A stretch of 64,000 nt of DNA from Urechis unicinctus (lineage: Eukaryota; Annelida; Polychaeta; Xenopneusta; Urechidae), in NCBI GenBank assembly GCA_034190875.2, contig CM067348.1, forward strand, positions 26,393,581-26,457,580. Reading direction: 5' to 3'. The position numbers and the translations under genes were made by a program. This document shows positions 34,240 to 48,062 of the stretch, piece by piece (within the stretch, counting starts at the first letter, position 1; each line of letters starts with the position of its first letter). Under the pieces are notes generated by a model that worked only from the letters and a program-made list of their open reading frames with translations, did no database searches and was not told the DNA's origin.

Positions 34240-36749
34240 GCAGGTGCGACAAATAATGTAAATATCAATAGAGGTGTAAACATTGTAGTTGGATTTGATC
34301 ACTTTCCAACCCACTATATCCTAGGATAGCTCTGTGATGATGAGTTTAATCTCGCCGTACAGTTCTGTAGACGTGTCCCCTGATAATCAGACATCCATCT
34401 AATGGCACTATTGTGACATGCCCAAGGTCAAGGTGACCTTGTGTCATATTCGTTATTGCTTGACCTTGTGCCGAACTTTACTGATGTTGTAGTTGTTCAC
34501 TTGGTATTGTTAATGTAATCGTAACAGCTGCTTTGAGAGATGATGGTTTCGAAGCTTAGATTGGAACTGACTGGTTGTTCGTAGTCTGCGTAGAGTGTAC
34601 TTATAGGGAGCTTTGGGAACACAGCACGCATTAGATGTGACTGCCTCATCCCCGATACCAGGACCGGTGTGTGGAATTTGAATTAAGTGATGTCGTCCTT
34701 TTTATTAATGTTTCAATGTGCAGCAAGTACAGAGATAACATTATGGCTTTGAGTTTGTTTGTCTGTTGGATCTTACCTTTGTGACTCTACGTTTCAATTC
34801 ATTCTAAATTCTTATTAATCTAAATCTAATAAGAATATCTTCAGGATATAGATTTGTATTTACCACAGTCGGATTGGGATTTGCATGTAACACCAAGTTG
34901 GTCAAGTGATGGAGCGTCAATTATGCTTTGCTTGTGATAATGTGCGAACTTAAGCGAGCTAATGGTGTATTGTAGTAAAAGAACTGGGGTAACATTAGTT
35001 GTCCTTTGTAAGGGTTTCGATTCGCCGTGTAACAATTGCCACAATTTACACACCGCCTGTCTCTATTCTACAGCTCTGCAGACAGGAACGATTTTCAAGA
35101 CAATGCTGATGCTAATTTCCTTAACAGCGCGACGCATTAGTGATACCGTCAGATATGGAAAATGTTAATCCATTAATTAATGAGTTTCATTTGCATGCCC
35201 TCGTCTTCAGTGGAGCTTATGAAAGCAAATGTTAATAGCATCCACCAATTAACATGACACTTGTAACCCAACACCCCATGGTGAGTTCGATTTGACCTCA
35301 CGCTCAGAGGAGCTCATATGATACTGTGGTAATGCGGAATACATATTCCACTGCAGCCAGGAACTATGCATTCTTTTCTATCCCCTCCGTAAAACTGTGG
35401 CTGCAATAAAATAACCTACCTCAACAACATCGAAGACGGAACAAAAACGTCAAAATGCAAATGAGTCCTCGGTCTATATCACAGTATGGTGTAACGTTGG
35501 AGTAGTCAAGGAAACCGACCCTTCACCAAATGAAGCATGGAAAGGATCCACGACGAGTGAATGGAGAGCTAGAAGCCCAAGTGAATAAATTCATGGGCGT
35601 CATTAAGGGCAACTATTGACTTGTTTGATAGAACGAATGTTGCCACAGACGCCATTAGATGGAATTTGTCAAGCTTTTTTGTTGGAAAGGATCGCTTTGA
35701 ATAATATTAAGTAAATGTACTATAAGTACATTAAGGAAAACTGTGAAATCAATAGACTATATCAATAGCTTCGCTCCGATGAAGCTAACATTATCACGCT
35801 AATTACATGGGGTTAAAATGCAGCAGAGATCTAACTATGAAACATTTGTGAATGCGTTGTGAAGGTTTTTCTCATTTGCAAACAAATATGTTACCTAGAA
35901 TGTCACGTGGCCGATCATATAAATGACCATCCAAAGATTCGTCCAATGGTCATGTGGAAGTGTAAGACAGAAAGGGGTTGCACCCGGAATTCTGTTGAGT
36001 TACCCCTCGGTGAGTTATGCAAAACAGTTCGAGCCTCAGATCATAAAGGCTGCATCACAGGCTGTTCAATTTTTTGTTTTTGTATTAACTCCCATTTACC
36101 TAACTGCAACTTACAATGCACTTTTGGGAATATAGCTCTAGTTGTATATTCCTGAATGTAAAGATTGGGTTACATAAGATGGCGGATCGATTGTAGATTA
36201 CACCTGGCTTGTTTAACTTGGCGCTGCATTCAAGTAGTGCTATTTGTTTACATACCCGTTATTTGTGTATATGTCAATCACATTTGTTGGTTTATATTTC
36301 TGTTTTCCTTGGACATTTTCCCCTAAGTTCGAGTATATCAACTCTGTTATTGTATTGATATTAGGTTTTTTTTAAAAAATAGTTTGTAAATAGTGCGAGT
36401 TTCAAATGTGAGCGTTGTATGAACACTTATGATTATTAATTGGCTGATGCAGCACGTAGCGATTGTCGTTGTCATGATTTCGTGAGTTTTGTTGTTTTCT
36501 TGGTGCCCTATCTTGTAGTCATTGTGGCTAATACAAGACGATGATTTGCTTCCCCCAGGTTGTAGCTGTCCGTTTCCTTGATCGATAGTTCTGATTAATC
36601 AGCTTATCGATTAATGTCATTAGTCTATTTTTGCGCCTTGTGTTTTAATGACCGTTTTTATCAGTCTATATTTGGTCACTTGTGGTTGAGTTGTCCCACA
36701 GTTGTCTGTTCGTCTTTTGTACATGCTATACTCTTTTGATGTAGCTCTT
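34240..36749. other. Array intergenic block Q, copy A
   Basis: About 2.5 kb, near-identical to 45613-48062 and 52816-55341. It includes an AAGGTCAAGGTGACCTTG palindrome (34421-34438), which is missing from the B copy but present in C. Frames are similar in all copies only because the DNA is, and none has recognisable domains. Confidence 0.6.
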
Positions 36750-37326
36750 GTCATTGTTGCTGCAAGTTTACATTGACTGTTTTATCGCTTGATGTCCAGA
36801 CTTTGGTCCCTGGCGTTGTTTTTGCATAATATTTATATAGTTAAGTTTCTTTCCCTATTGCAGTTTGTTTAGTTAACTAATTGGTTTGTTAGTTGCCCCT
36901 ACCATTTCATTTGTTTCCTTCAAGGTGACAGTTACTGCTGCTTACCTCAGCAACGCCCAGGTTTGCGGTCATATTTAACCTCAGGTAGCATGACCTCCTG
37001 ACATCGACGCACCCCTTGTCACTCAGACAAACACCATGAATGTTGCTGACGATGCCTACAATGTGTTTTTTATTTTAAGACAAAACCAAATCGAACTTTA
37101 AATCAACAATGGAAAGGACCTCAAATGAAAAGATCCCAAAGAGAGATCAGATGGAAAGCAGGATCGATATGGTGTTAGAGGTAGAGGTTATTAGTTATTT
37201 AGGACCGGAGATAACTAAGGAGAATTAACGATATAACAGATAGGACTGTTGTCGGCTGGGACGACATACGCACTATCAATGATTGATAGTTGTAATAACC
37301 TTCTATTTATTCATAGTGTCAAAATT

Positions 37327-37712
37327 GCGTCCGCCATTGGCTATCAGGGTGCGTTAAAAGCGGCCCTCATTGGCTATCAGGGTGCGCTAAAAGCGGCCCT
37401 CATAGGCTATCAATGTGGGCCAAAAGCAACCCCAACCAGGTATTAGGGTGAGCCAAAAGCGACACCAATTGTCTATTTTGGCAGACCAAAGGTGCCCCGT
37501 TTTGCTATCATGGTGGGCCACGAGCCGCACCATTGTTTATAATAATGAGCCAAAAGTGACCCACATAGGCTAACAGAGTGAGCCAAAAACGGTCCTATTG
37601 ACTATTATGGTGAGCCAAAAGTGGCCACCATTGTCTATCAGGGTGAGCCATAAGCGGCTATCAGAGTGAGCCAAAAGCAGTCCCATTGACTATGACGGTG
37701 AGCCAAAAGTGG
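37327..37712. repeat. Degenerate minisatellite, 33-37 bp period
   Basis: About eleven units built on GGCTATCAGGGTGAGCCAAA plus AGCGGCCCTCATT. The first units are the most regular, with divergence increasing to the right. The homologous tract is 55919-56304. The ORF through the first three units is an artefact. Confidence 0.8.
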
Positions 37713-38929
37713 CGCATATCGGTACTTGGCAATAACAATGAGTTATTTTTATAAATCGGATACAAATCTCTAGTAGTCTGCTATCCAAACCAAATGTATA
37801 ATTGAAACTTCTGTTATCAGAAGACCCATTGTACATGTTTCCAAATATATAAAATATATTGTAAGATCTTAGATTGGAGAGGTCACCAGCGGCCTTGATC
37901 TCATTTTGAAAGTAAAACCCCCAAATAAGGGATGTGTTGAATCTGAGACCTTTTGTAACTATGGCTTGCACAGCGTTATAATTGCACTTGCGAACATGTA
38001 TTAGCATGCCACTCGACCCGTGATGTTTTACTAGACTCAGTGACTTGCCTGTCCATCTCAGTCTGTTTGTCTCTGTCTGTCTATCTATGTCTATCCATGT
38101 CTGTCTGTCACTGTCTGTCTCAGTCTATCGTCCATTGATGGTACAACTTATTGGGGGAGCAAACCAGCTGCCCCATCATGCAGAAACTCTCTTATGTAAA
38201 TATGTCCTTACAAACTAAAGCAAATCGGCTCTACATGACCTTTGACGCCCGAATTATAAATGTTGAGCTAGTACGTAAATCGCTTGTGCCATGTAAAATG
38301 TGGTTACAAAGCAACCAGGAACCCTTATGTTACTGCATTGGAGCTTGACAATACCCTCAAGCTACACCCTTAAATAAGGATTATCTGATACACATGAATG
38401 GCATCTGTTCAAATATATCTCGTGGAATGCTATGAATATACTAACCAAATGTGATGGTGCAATTACTAAGCCAATTAAATAATAATCCGTGGCCCTTCAA
38501 AGTATGCCACTGAATACAATGTAAAACCATAAACGCTATGATTTTGTCTTGTCAAGCTTTTACCATACCAAAATCAGATGAACTTTGAGACCTATTGGAC
38601 CCATGTTAAATATCAACATGTCGCTGTTGGCGTTTGATCAAGTTCCCACTGGAACGTTTACCTTGTGATGGTTCATCTTATATTAAATTTTCTTGTTTAT
38701 GGATGCTCCTTCTTTATAGTTTTTGTTGCTGCTTGTGGTTGCTGGAGTGGGGAATAGCCAGAGAAATAAGAGTCAGGAGTCCAGCAGTAGAGTTCTTGTT
38801 GTTTCTTGAATTATAGGTTTGCTCCAATATGTCTGCAGACGACATTGTGATATTACACCCTTCCGAAATGTAAACCAATGTTGACACCCTCGCGCCTGAA
38901 AAAACCTGCAACATCAGACCGAAAGCTGT
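37713..38929. other. Array block R, non-coding part
   Basis: Contains a short CTGT/CTAT-rich tract (38048-38130). It is near-identical to 56305-57520. No gene supported. Confidence 0.5.
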
Positions 38930-41030
38930 GTGGTATATAGCCGAAATTTGCAGACAGACAGAGAGATTCTGGATAGAAACACACCTTCGGATTCACAGAG
39001 ATGCATATATCAAACAACGTGATTTAATAAACATAATGATAAACCAAGCCAAAGCCAATCACTACAGAACGCTGATCACTGACATCAAAGGAATGCAAAG
39101 CAGCTTTTTAACATGGTACGCAAGCAACTGGGGGGAAAGCAAAAGTCTCAACTCTCTGACTTGGATATTCAAACTATGGTCAACATGGTCAGTTGGTTCT
39201 TCACAAATAAGATAAAAAAAGAACAACAGCTCCATATCATATGATCAGACACCAATATCCGATGATCTGACTGTGACTGCATGTTCATTTGATGTATTTG
39301 GGCGCGTGTGTACAAAGACGATATTATCATGTCCTAATAAACAGTGTGACCTGGACCCAATCCCTGCACCATAAGTGAAGGAAAATACTTGCCCCTATTA
39401 TCATCAGGAGTTTTCCAGACTCTCTACAATCTGCACTGGTTATCCAATTCCTCAAAGCTACTTCACTAGACAAAAACAAACTAGAGAACCATAGGCCAAT
39501 CTCGAATTTAGCCTTCGCTTAAAGCTATTAGAAAGGGTGGTGGCAACACAACTGGGCATATATCTGAAAGAGAACAATTTGACGGAAACAAACAGCATAC
39601 AGGTGCTATTAGACCTATCTGCTGTTTTTGCCACAGTGGATCATAGGTGTCTGATACAAGTACTTCGGAGCATTGGTTAGAGGAATATCGTACAAAATTG
39701 GTTCATCACATATCATTAAGGCCGCATTCAATGTGTATATACAAAAGGCATAAAGTTGTTGAGTGCCAAATTCATAACAAACCTACCCTTCATCATAACG
39801 TACCCTGTCCGTCATCAGTTGATGGAGTAACCCCCTACAGCTTATATTAATTATAAACCCCACTTTCCCAGATCCATGAGTGACCTACATGTCACCTGCC
39901 ACTTCCCCCCTCTCCTCATACATACCCCATATTCCAGAGCCATATGACCATGCTGCCCAGGCAACGCCCGAAGGCCCCAACCCTCACTGACCTGGATACT
40001 GCACGTCCCATGATAATTGGGATGGCCTGCCTAAGTCGTTGAGGGAAGCCTTTTACGATTTAATAGCAGTTCTCTCCTGGCCTCCGAGTTCAACAGATCT
40101 CTCTCTTAAATTTAGGCTAAGTAACATCTGAAATTCGAAAGTTGAAAACAGACAAATAAAGTTCAAGTTGTTATAAACCCTACATCTGGAGTTCGAGTCG
40201 TCATTATTACAAGTGCGTATCGTGAGCATCTCAACACCACATATAACGTTACGACAAAGTCTTTCCATAAAGCTGTCAGTTGCGGTGTGATCCCAAATAC
40301 CACGATGGCGCAATTGAGAAAATGCAACTATGCATAGCAAAGATTCAAACACGGATGCGTCAACATCATCTGAAAATGAATGAAGGTCATTTCGTCAAAA
40401 CAGATGTCCAAAATGTTCACACCCAAAAGCTTATGTATCAATAATCATAAGATAAATCCATCACTTGCAGCCAGAAACATCGGTGTAATGTTTGCCTCCT
40501 TTACATCAATGAAACCACAGGTCACAGCCATATGCAAAAGCTCACAAATATATACCAACAGCGTATGTGAAATAAAAACATTTTCTTGACCGATTGTCAC
40601 TGGAGCAAGTAATACATGCATTTATAACATCAATATCACAACAAGGCTAGTTACTGGACACCTAAAGTGTAATCACATCACTGCGGTTTTGTATTCACTT
40701 TACTGGCCGCCAGTGATAGAGGGAATAACATTTAAGATTCTGGTACTCAAGGAAAAGAATTGAGATCTGCTTACCAAAACTTACTGCAAGTTCCTTTTAC
40801 GTTGTCAACAGCGGAGCAGCTGCGGGCTTTCGGTGTTCCTTGCCTATTCTTGTGGCATAACCTCCTAAGCTTCCTAAGACATACAGCTAATTTAGATATC
40901 TTCAAGTCAAAATTAAAAACATGTCTTTTGGGGCTTATGCATGCACATAGCACCTAGCACTTAGCGTTTTAAAGCACTCTTGTTGTGGAATATACGATAT
41001 CAAAAATAAATTATTATTATTAGTATTGTC
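38930..41030 (+). mobile_element. CR1/L2-like LINE relic, copy 1
   Basis: The fragments are in the expected order. The linker is HRDAYIKQRDLINIMINQAK then HYRTLITDIK. The start of RT (RPISNLAF, KLLERVVATQL, YLKENNLTETNSIQ) is followed by LDLSAVFATVDHRCLIQVLR. The 3' end encodes SLYWPPVIEGITFKILVL, FLWHNLLSFLRHTANLDIFK and SKLKTCLLGL. It finishes with an ATAAATTATTATTATTAG tail, the short 3' microsatellite expected of this group. It has multiple stops and is inactive. Relative to copy 2 (57520-59660) it lacks about 63 bp near 39600. Confidence 0.8.
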
Positions 41031-41360
41031 TAGTTGGACATTAATTCCGTTTATCAACACTCCTTTAAGCATCCTCTAACTAGAATTTCTAGCAATTATG
41101 GCACTATTTGGTAGCAGCAACATTATCTTTTTTGTAAAGTTATTTCTCTAATTACACATCAATGTAGAAAAATTAGATTGGCGCCCCCTTTAAGTACCTG
41201 GATACCTACTGCAACCATCATTAAACGGTCGCTGTGTCCTCATTGGCCAACCTAAACAGACGCCGGCCGGCCCCTCAGGTCGACCAGCGGAGGCAATCAG
41301 TCTAAAGCCAGGGAACAGAACGCATTTCCTGAACTCCAACAAAGTGAAATTCTCAGCATA
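41031..41360. other. Array block R right end
   Basis: Includes a GC-richer patch with GACGCCGGCCGGCCCCTCAG (41260-41279). No gene. Confidence 0.4.
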
Positions 41361-42545
41361 TCAAGAACTTTCGACACACATTTCGGACGATAATTAAGTT
41401 TACCCCTTTCGGCCTCTCCTACCTTGTTTATTCATCACTAAGCAACTTCATCTACACCTTCAAATACAACATACGGGTATCCAAATTAATTTTAAGTTTT
41501 TGCAGAAAACAAGTGTTACAGATAACTGAATTATTTGATTACAGCACAAATTAATCAATTGAAAGATAGAATTTCCAGTCAGATTCAAAAAAATATATTT
41601 CCCGAATTAGTACCTGTCGACGTTTGGATAAAATTGCTATTGCATATCAATAACGTGGATCAACAAATACATCGCGATTTAGCGCTTAACACATGTCGCC
41701 CATGTATTATTATAAATGTAGAAAATGTCCACTTTGCCAGAGAGAACTCCATTTATGTGTTTAACAGCTAAACACCTTTCCCGTTCCTTTGAACCACACC
41801 ACTACCCGTGTCTCTATTCCGACTAAAATTCAACAACATCTACCAGTGTGTCCCAATCATCATCAGTATATTTGAAACTGTCTTTGTCAGATATGATACA
41901 ATGTCAAGGCTCCTTTTACAAGCATTGCCCTCATCAACGCAACAAGATATGCCAAATCTAACGAAAGGGGTATCAATTTCTGAAATTAGAGAGTTTTGTT
42001 AATTCATATTAGTATCCAATAGTGTTACACCTACAGTGTGGAAATTATCCCAAGTAATAATTCTTGGAACCCTTGTTCTCAAATTATACAAAATTGCAAA
42101 GCAGCACGCTACCCTTCAACTTGTTCTAACAAATGGTACAAGTTCCAGCTCTTTGTATTTACTCTACTATACCCTATGCCCTCATAATTGGAACCTTGCT
42201 AATCCCCTTCATTTTGTCAGCGCTCAGCATGAGTTCAGCAAATTTCAAAACTCCGATCTTTCTTGGGATAACCCTTCTATTACCAATTGCTTGACCAAAT
42301 ACGCCCTTAGCCATCCCAATTCTGTACCCATTTTTTTTTCAAAACACGCACCATACAGACAATCCTTTCATCCAGCCATTGCATGTATTTACAATTTATT
42401 CATTCCAGCCACATTAAAAAATTATACCTTCTTCCTTTTGTGCCCGCGATTTCCAACTTTGAAATGACCCGCGCGACTTGCACTGCGCTCTACCCGTTGC
42501 CTGACAAACCTTCTCAGCCAAAGCAGGACAGTCAATGCTAGTTTT
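41361..42545 (+). other. Array block S, coding-like relic of unknown origin, copy A/B
   Basis: Successive plus-strand frames have protein-like composition: AQINQLKDRISSQIQK, ELVPVDVWIKLLLHINNVDQ, a second frame with SIFETVFVRYDTMSRLLLQA, then a hydrophobic stretch (YALIIGTLLIPFILS). They are broken by stops and frame changes at the same places in all three copies (41361, 48063 and 59986). It is probably a retroelement-derived gene that was already dead before the array expanded; I cannot name the family. Confidence 0.35.
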
Positions 42546-42599
42546 CTTAAGTTGAAATCAATATGATATGTCAAATGTACTTTTTTTAATCAATAAACG

Positions 42600-43080
42600 C
42601 ATCTATATATATATATATATTATCTAGAGATAGATACTATATATAGATAGAGAGAGGAGAGATAGATATCGGAGATATATACCATTCAATAGATAATATA
42701 GATAGATATAGAGATATATTTTATCTCCATCATCAGCCAGTATATATATATATATTAGTATATTATATATCTATATAGATATATATCTTGTGTGGTTGAT
42801 ATAGTATATATATATATATATACACTTTTCGTTTTGATCTATCATTATAACCATCTGCCTGTCTGTACTATCTAATTGCAAACCGTATGATTGTCCTGTT
42901 GTCTAGTCTGGTCTGTCTGTCTGTCTGTCTGTCTGTCTGTGTCGGTCGTATATCTGTTCACTATCTATCGATCTAGCTATCTACTATCATTATCATCGAT
43001 TAGCTCGCTATTCTATCTATCTACATAATCTATTATTTATCTGTGTCATGTGTGCGTGGTATCATGTGTGCGTGTGGGTG
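42600..43080. repeat. Eroded TA, GATA and TCTG microsatellites upstream of gene B
   Basis: Degenerate TA/GATAGATA tracts (42600-42830), then TCTGTCTG (42904-42942) and scattered TCTA/ATCTA. Much shorter than the equivalent pure arrays at 49785-50035 and 61888-62395. Confidence 0.8.
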
Positions 43081-43144
43081 TGGCATGCGTGTTCATCGCG
43101 CACGATGTGGGTGCACGCGTGTTGCGCTTCAGCGCTTGTGTGTT

Positions 43145-45612
43145 ATCTTATGGACCTTGACATCGGCTGTACTTACCGCTGGTAAGTTGATTCTACGGAT
43201 GATATAGATCGCTTCCCTGCAAAATAAAATTTACAACTCCTTGCAATACGGTCATTTGAGTCGGTTGCAATTTTTTGTTATTGCACTAAAATTAATTTGT
43301 AAGAGCGTGTGTGCTGTACTACAAGTTAACACACCCCAACTAATTTATGTACATAGCATGCTAGATCAATTCCAATCCCGAATATTTTACGTACGTATTA
43401 AGATGGATGATTGGCTGTCGCCATCAAGTCAACACTGACGAAGTTGTTGCATTTTGTATTGCTTAGCAAGCGTAGACACCCATGTAGCATGTGTCGTTAG
43501 ATTGGATAATGCTGATGCGAAGAACCCCCGCCACCGGCCACAACATTCTGGACGTGTGGTCATCCAACTCACCTGTCATGCATGACGTGAGTGAGTTGTG
43601 GAGTGACGACCCGGCGGTGAAGGGTTTGATGAAATCGCCGCAAGTAGATAATAACTGGGATGCAGTAGAAAAGGTAGTCTTACCGACAAAAGTGCATTAC
43701 TTCGACGGGCTGAATTCGTGTATACACTTCTGTTATTCATGCAATGGGAAAGGTTATCCAGGCGACTTGAATGCAGTATAATTAGGATTTGATTATTAGA
43801 TGTATTTTGGTCATTCATGTTTAAATGTGAAGCAATGTCACTTGGTTGAATAATACCTTTTTGGGTGCAGATACGAATTGAGATGCTAACTGCCGCGCCA
43901 GGCAACATTTCAATGTGGATGGAATTCGATGCACGTGACGCAAACAAAACGGATTGGTTCACATCTTCTCGAATGTTGTCATCAAGCTATGGAATGAGTC
44001 CGAAATCCAGCGATCATTTCACCATTCGCCTGTGAGTGCATCACTAATACATCACAAGCTAGTAGGCGAATGACATTTATACTTCTATTGAAACAAAAGT
44101 GCCTGATCTTTTTCGGTATCGTTCGTTTCTGTTGTGAAAGCAATTCACTCAACCGGCAGTTCTACGTGGCTGGCTCTCATCAGGGCTGCCAAAGCGATCT
44201 AGTTTGGTTAACCATATTTGGCGCAAGAGTTTCTGGTCCATGTGTTTTCGACAACATAACGATGAACTCGGTGTTTCGATACTCCGCTATATCTACGGCT
44301 CAGAATGCGCTTGGTAAGGCGAAACAGTTGCTCAAATATGCAACGCAAGGGTACAATAACTATACCTACAACTGTCGTGGGAATTTTCCCTATTGCTCTT
44401 TGGATTGCCCATCATGTGGTTTTTTGGTGCTGAGAGCCGATTGTGTTATTGTATTATTCCAGATTTACATGAGGCAGACCTGTTCATCATTTATGCGACG
44501 ATGCCAGGTAAGCAAACGTAGACACATTTTGGCTAGGGTTCATGGTGATGAAGATCTGAATTACCTGGTAACCATGGTGAGGGTTCAACTGGGTGTCTCA
44601 GAGCACAAAAGGTACGCGGTGTGACTGTGCGCGCCATGAGCCAATTACGGCTTCCGTGAGTGAAGCCAAATATCATTGAATGATGAGCACAATGCCTGTT
44701 TAAACAAATTATATGAAAAACTATCACTAAAATCGTTCTTACAGTTCTTTGCTGGAAGGTGACAGCAGTGTGCTAGTTGTAAATCTGCCGATACGAGACT
44801 CCTGTGGTCAATCAGCAACTGTTGATGCCAGCCATAAGAGATTCTGATGTAAATGAATCACTCTGAAGATGAAATCAGACGCTTATTATGCACGAATGCA
44901 TATGGGACTATATAGTCCAAGTTCTCTGTGATTGTCCCATGGCAACAATGTTGAAGAATGAAGTGATCTTCTTGGTTGAGGCGACCACAAATTTCGTTGT
45001 GACTTTAGAATATATGCTATGACTAGCAGCTATAATCTCTTTGGTCATATTATGAAACTAATTAAAGGTGTCACATGTCAAATTGATGTTAACTCTAAAT
45101 CTTAATGTATGCAGCTGTCTCTGGTTTAAGTTTACATTATAACTTCGGTTTTACCCATGAACTCTTAAGTATGCGGGTAAACTCGGCGAGTAAACTTTGT
45201 ATCGGGTTTCCATACATGTTGATTGCAATAGATCGATTGAGAACTAGGTTCTGTCTGTGCGACTCAGCCGGATTGACACCCTCCATAAACAATGCTTGTC
45301 TGCCTGATTCGCGTGTGTGTGCGTTTGTGTGCAGGATGCGGGTTCCACTCTTTGAAACAAGGCTCGACCCCAGTCCTGTCTATGGAAAGCTGCGCCCAAA
45401 TAGGTGTACGCTCACAGGGATCACCAATGCGCATTCTAAGCGGCATGTCGAAGACACAATGCAATGTTTATTGCATGGAAACGCAATATTGTCAATCGGT
45501 CAACTACAATGAGGTCAACCGGCAGTGTGAGCTGATGTCCGCGTGTGTCATCCCTTCAAGTCCTCCAGTAGGTGCGCCGGGCTATGAATTTTGGAGCCCT
45601 GCCAATTGCTAA
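43145..45612 (+). pseudogene. Array gene B: secreted domain plus PAN-like protein lacking its start
   Basis: Signal-peptide exon remnant 43145-43181 (keeps LWTLTSAVLTA, lacks the ATG). Further exons: 43501-43673, 43871-44031, 44141-44313, 44463-44507 and 45335-45612. All joins are in phase. Exon 2 encodes NILDVWSSNSPVMHDVSELW; exon 3, EIRIEML-type strand then WMEFDARDANKTDWFTSSRM; exon 4, RQFYVAGSHQGCQSDLVWLT and GPCVFDNITMNSVFRYS; exon 5, DLHEADLFIIYATMP; exon 6, a PAN-like Cys domain ending FWSPANC. Exons 2-5 resemble an unnamed domain I recall in mollusc secreted proteins (a FDA/G..T/N-K..WF strand followed by a GC....W....GPC core). About 188 bp spanning the 5' UTR and start codon present in copy C are missing, so the gene is probably dead unless another start is used. 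An alternative last exon after TTCTTACAG at 44743 would give a short end before the PAN exon. Confidence 0.65.
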
Positions 45613-48062
45613 GCAGGTGTGCAGAAATAATTTTAATATCAATAGAGGTGTAGACATTGTAGTTGGATTTGATCACTTTCCAACTCACTATCTCCTAGGA
45701 TAGCTCTGTGATGATGAGTTTAATCTCGCCGTACAGATAATCAGACATCGATCTAATTGCACTATTGAGACATGCCATATTCGTTTTGTTATTGCTTGAC
45801 CTTGTGCCGAAATTTACTGATGTTGTAGTTGTTTATTTGGTATTGTTAATGTAATCGTAACAGCTGCTTTGAGAGATGATGGTTTTCGAAGCTTAGATTG
45901 GAGCAGGTGGTAGGGGAGCTTTGGGAACACAGCACGCATTGGATGTGAACGCCCCCATCCCCAATACCAGGACCGGTGTGTTGAATTTGAAATTAATTGA
46001 TGTCGTCCATTTTATTAATGTTTCAATGTGCAACAAGTACAGAGATAACATTATGGCTTTGAGTTCGTTTGTCTGTTGGATCTTACCTTTGTAACTCTAC
46101 GTTTCAATTCATTCTAAATTCAACTCTTATTAATCTAAATCTAATCAGGATATCTTCAGGATATATATTGTATTTACTACAGTCGGATTGGGATTTCCAT
46201 GTAACACCAAGTTGGTCAAGTGATGGAGCGTCAATCATGCTTTGCTTGTGATAATGTGCGAACTTAAGCGAGCTAATGGTGTATTGTAGTACAAGAACTG
46301 GGGTAACATTAGTTGTCCTTTGTAAGGGTTTCGATTCGCCGTGTAACAATTGCCACAATTTACACACCGCCTGTCTCTATTCTACAGCTATGCAGACAGG
46401 AACGATTATCAAGACAATGCTGATGCTAATTTCCTTACCAGCGCGACGCATTAGTGATAACGTCAGATATGAAGAATGTTAATCCATTAATTAATGAGTT
46501 TTCATTTACATTCCCTCGTCTTCAGTGGAGCTTATGAAAGCAAATGTTAATAGCATCCACCAATTAACATGACACTTGTAACCTAACACCCCATGGTGAG
46601 TTCGATTTGACCTCAGGCTCATATGCTGCTGTGGTAATACGGAATACATATTCCACTGCAGCCAGGAAATATGCATTCTTTTCTCTCCCCTCCGTAAAAC
46701 TGTGGCTGCAATAAAATCGCCTACCTCAACAACATCAAAGGCGGAACAAAAACGTCAAAATGCAAATGAGTCCTCGGTCTATATCACAGTATGGTGTAAC
46801 GTTGGAATATTCAAGGTAACCGACCCTTCACCAAATGAAGCATGGAAAGGATCCACGACGAGTGAATGGAGAGCTAGAAGCCCAAGTAAATAAACTCATG
46901 GGCGTCATTAAGGGCAACTATTGACTTGTTTGATAGAACGAATGTTGGGCATAGACGCCATAAGATGGAATTTGTCAAGCTTTTTGATGATGGAAATGAT
47001 GGCTTTGAATAGTATTAAGTAAATGTACTATTAGTACATTACGGAAAACTGTGAAATCAATAGACTATATCAATAGCTTCGCTCCGATGAAGCTAACATT
47101 ATCACACTAATTACATTGGGTTAAAATGCATCAGAGCTCTAACTATGAAACATTTGTGAATGCGTTGTGAAGGTTTTTCTCATTTGCAAACAAATATGTT
47201 ACCTAGAATGTCACGTGGCCGATCATATAAATGACCATCCAAAGATTCGTCCAATGGTCATGTGGAAGTGTAAGACAGAATGGGGTTGCACCCCCGGATT
47301 TCTGTTTGAGTTACCCCTCGGTGAGTTATGCAAAACAGTTCGAGCCTCAGATCATAAAGGCTGCATCACAGGCTGTTCAATTTTTTGTTTTGGTATTAGC
47401 TCCCATTTATCTAACTGCAACTTAAATGCCCTTTTGGGAATATAGCTCTAGTTTTATATTCCTGAATGTAAAGATTGGGTTACATAAGAAGGCGGGTCGA
47501 TTGTAGATTACACCTGGCTCGTTTAACTTGGCGCTGCAATCAAGTAGTGCTAACTTTGTTGCATACCCCGTTATTTGTGTATATGTCAATTACATTTGTT
47601 GGTTTATATTTCTGTTTTACCTTGGACATTTTCCCCCTAAGTTCGAGTATATCACCTCTGTTATTGTATTGATATTAGGGCTTTTTTTAAAAAAATAGTT
47701 TGTAAATAGTGCGAGTTTTAAATGTGGGCGTTGTATAAACACTTATGATTATAATTGGCTGATGCAGCACGTAGCGTTTTTCGTTGTCATGATTTCGTGA
47801 GTTTTGTTGTTTTCTTGGTGCCCTATCTTGTTGTCATTGTGGCTAGTACAAGACGATGATTTGCTTCCCCCAGGTTGCAGCAGTCCGTTTCCTTGATCGT
47901 CGCCTTGAGCGATTGTTCTGATTAATCAGCTTAACGATAAATGTCATTAGCCTATTTTTGCGCCTTGTGTTTATCAGTCTATATTCGGTTACTTGTCGTT
48001 GAGTTGTCCCACAGTTGTCTGTTCGTCTTTTGTACATGCCATACTCTTTTGATGTTGCTCTT
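45613..48062. other. Array intergenic block Q, copy B
   Basis: Near-identical to 34240-36749, with small indels (for example the AAGGTCAAGGTGACC palindrome is missing near 45770). It ends abruptly at 48062, where 4.6 kb present in the other two units is absent. Confidence 0.6.

Noticed and set aside
35859..36155. 98-residue frame conserved in three Q blocks
   Set aside because: Conservation equals that of the surrounding non-coding DNA and indels shift the frame between copies, so there is no sign of selection on a protein.
37327..37712. CRISPR-like repeat array
   Set aside because: The units are degenerate and directly adjacent without unique spacers, and the genome is animal: it is a minisatellite.
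37690..38007. 105-residue minus frame conserved at 56282-56599
   Set aside because: The two copies are almost identical throughout the block, so an open frame in both carries no information; no domain recognised.
41535..42467. Possible retroelement envelope-like protein in block S
   Set aside because: The sequence has a general resemblance (helical segments, a hydrophobic stretch near the end), but stops break it in every copy and I cannot point to a specific motif. It is kept only as an unnamed coding-like relic.
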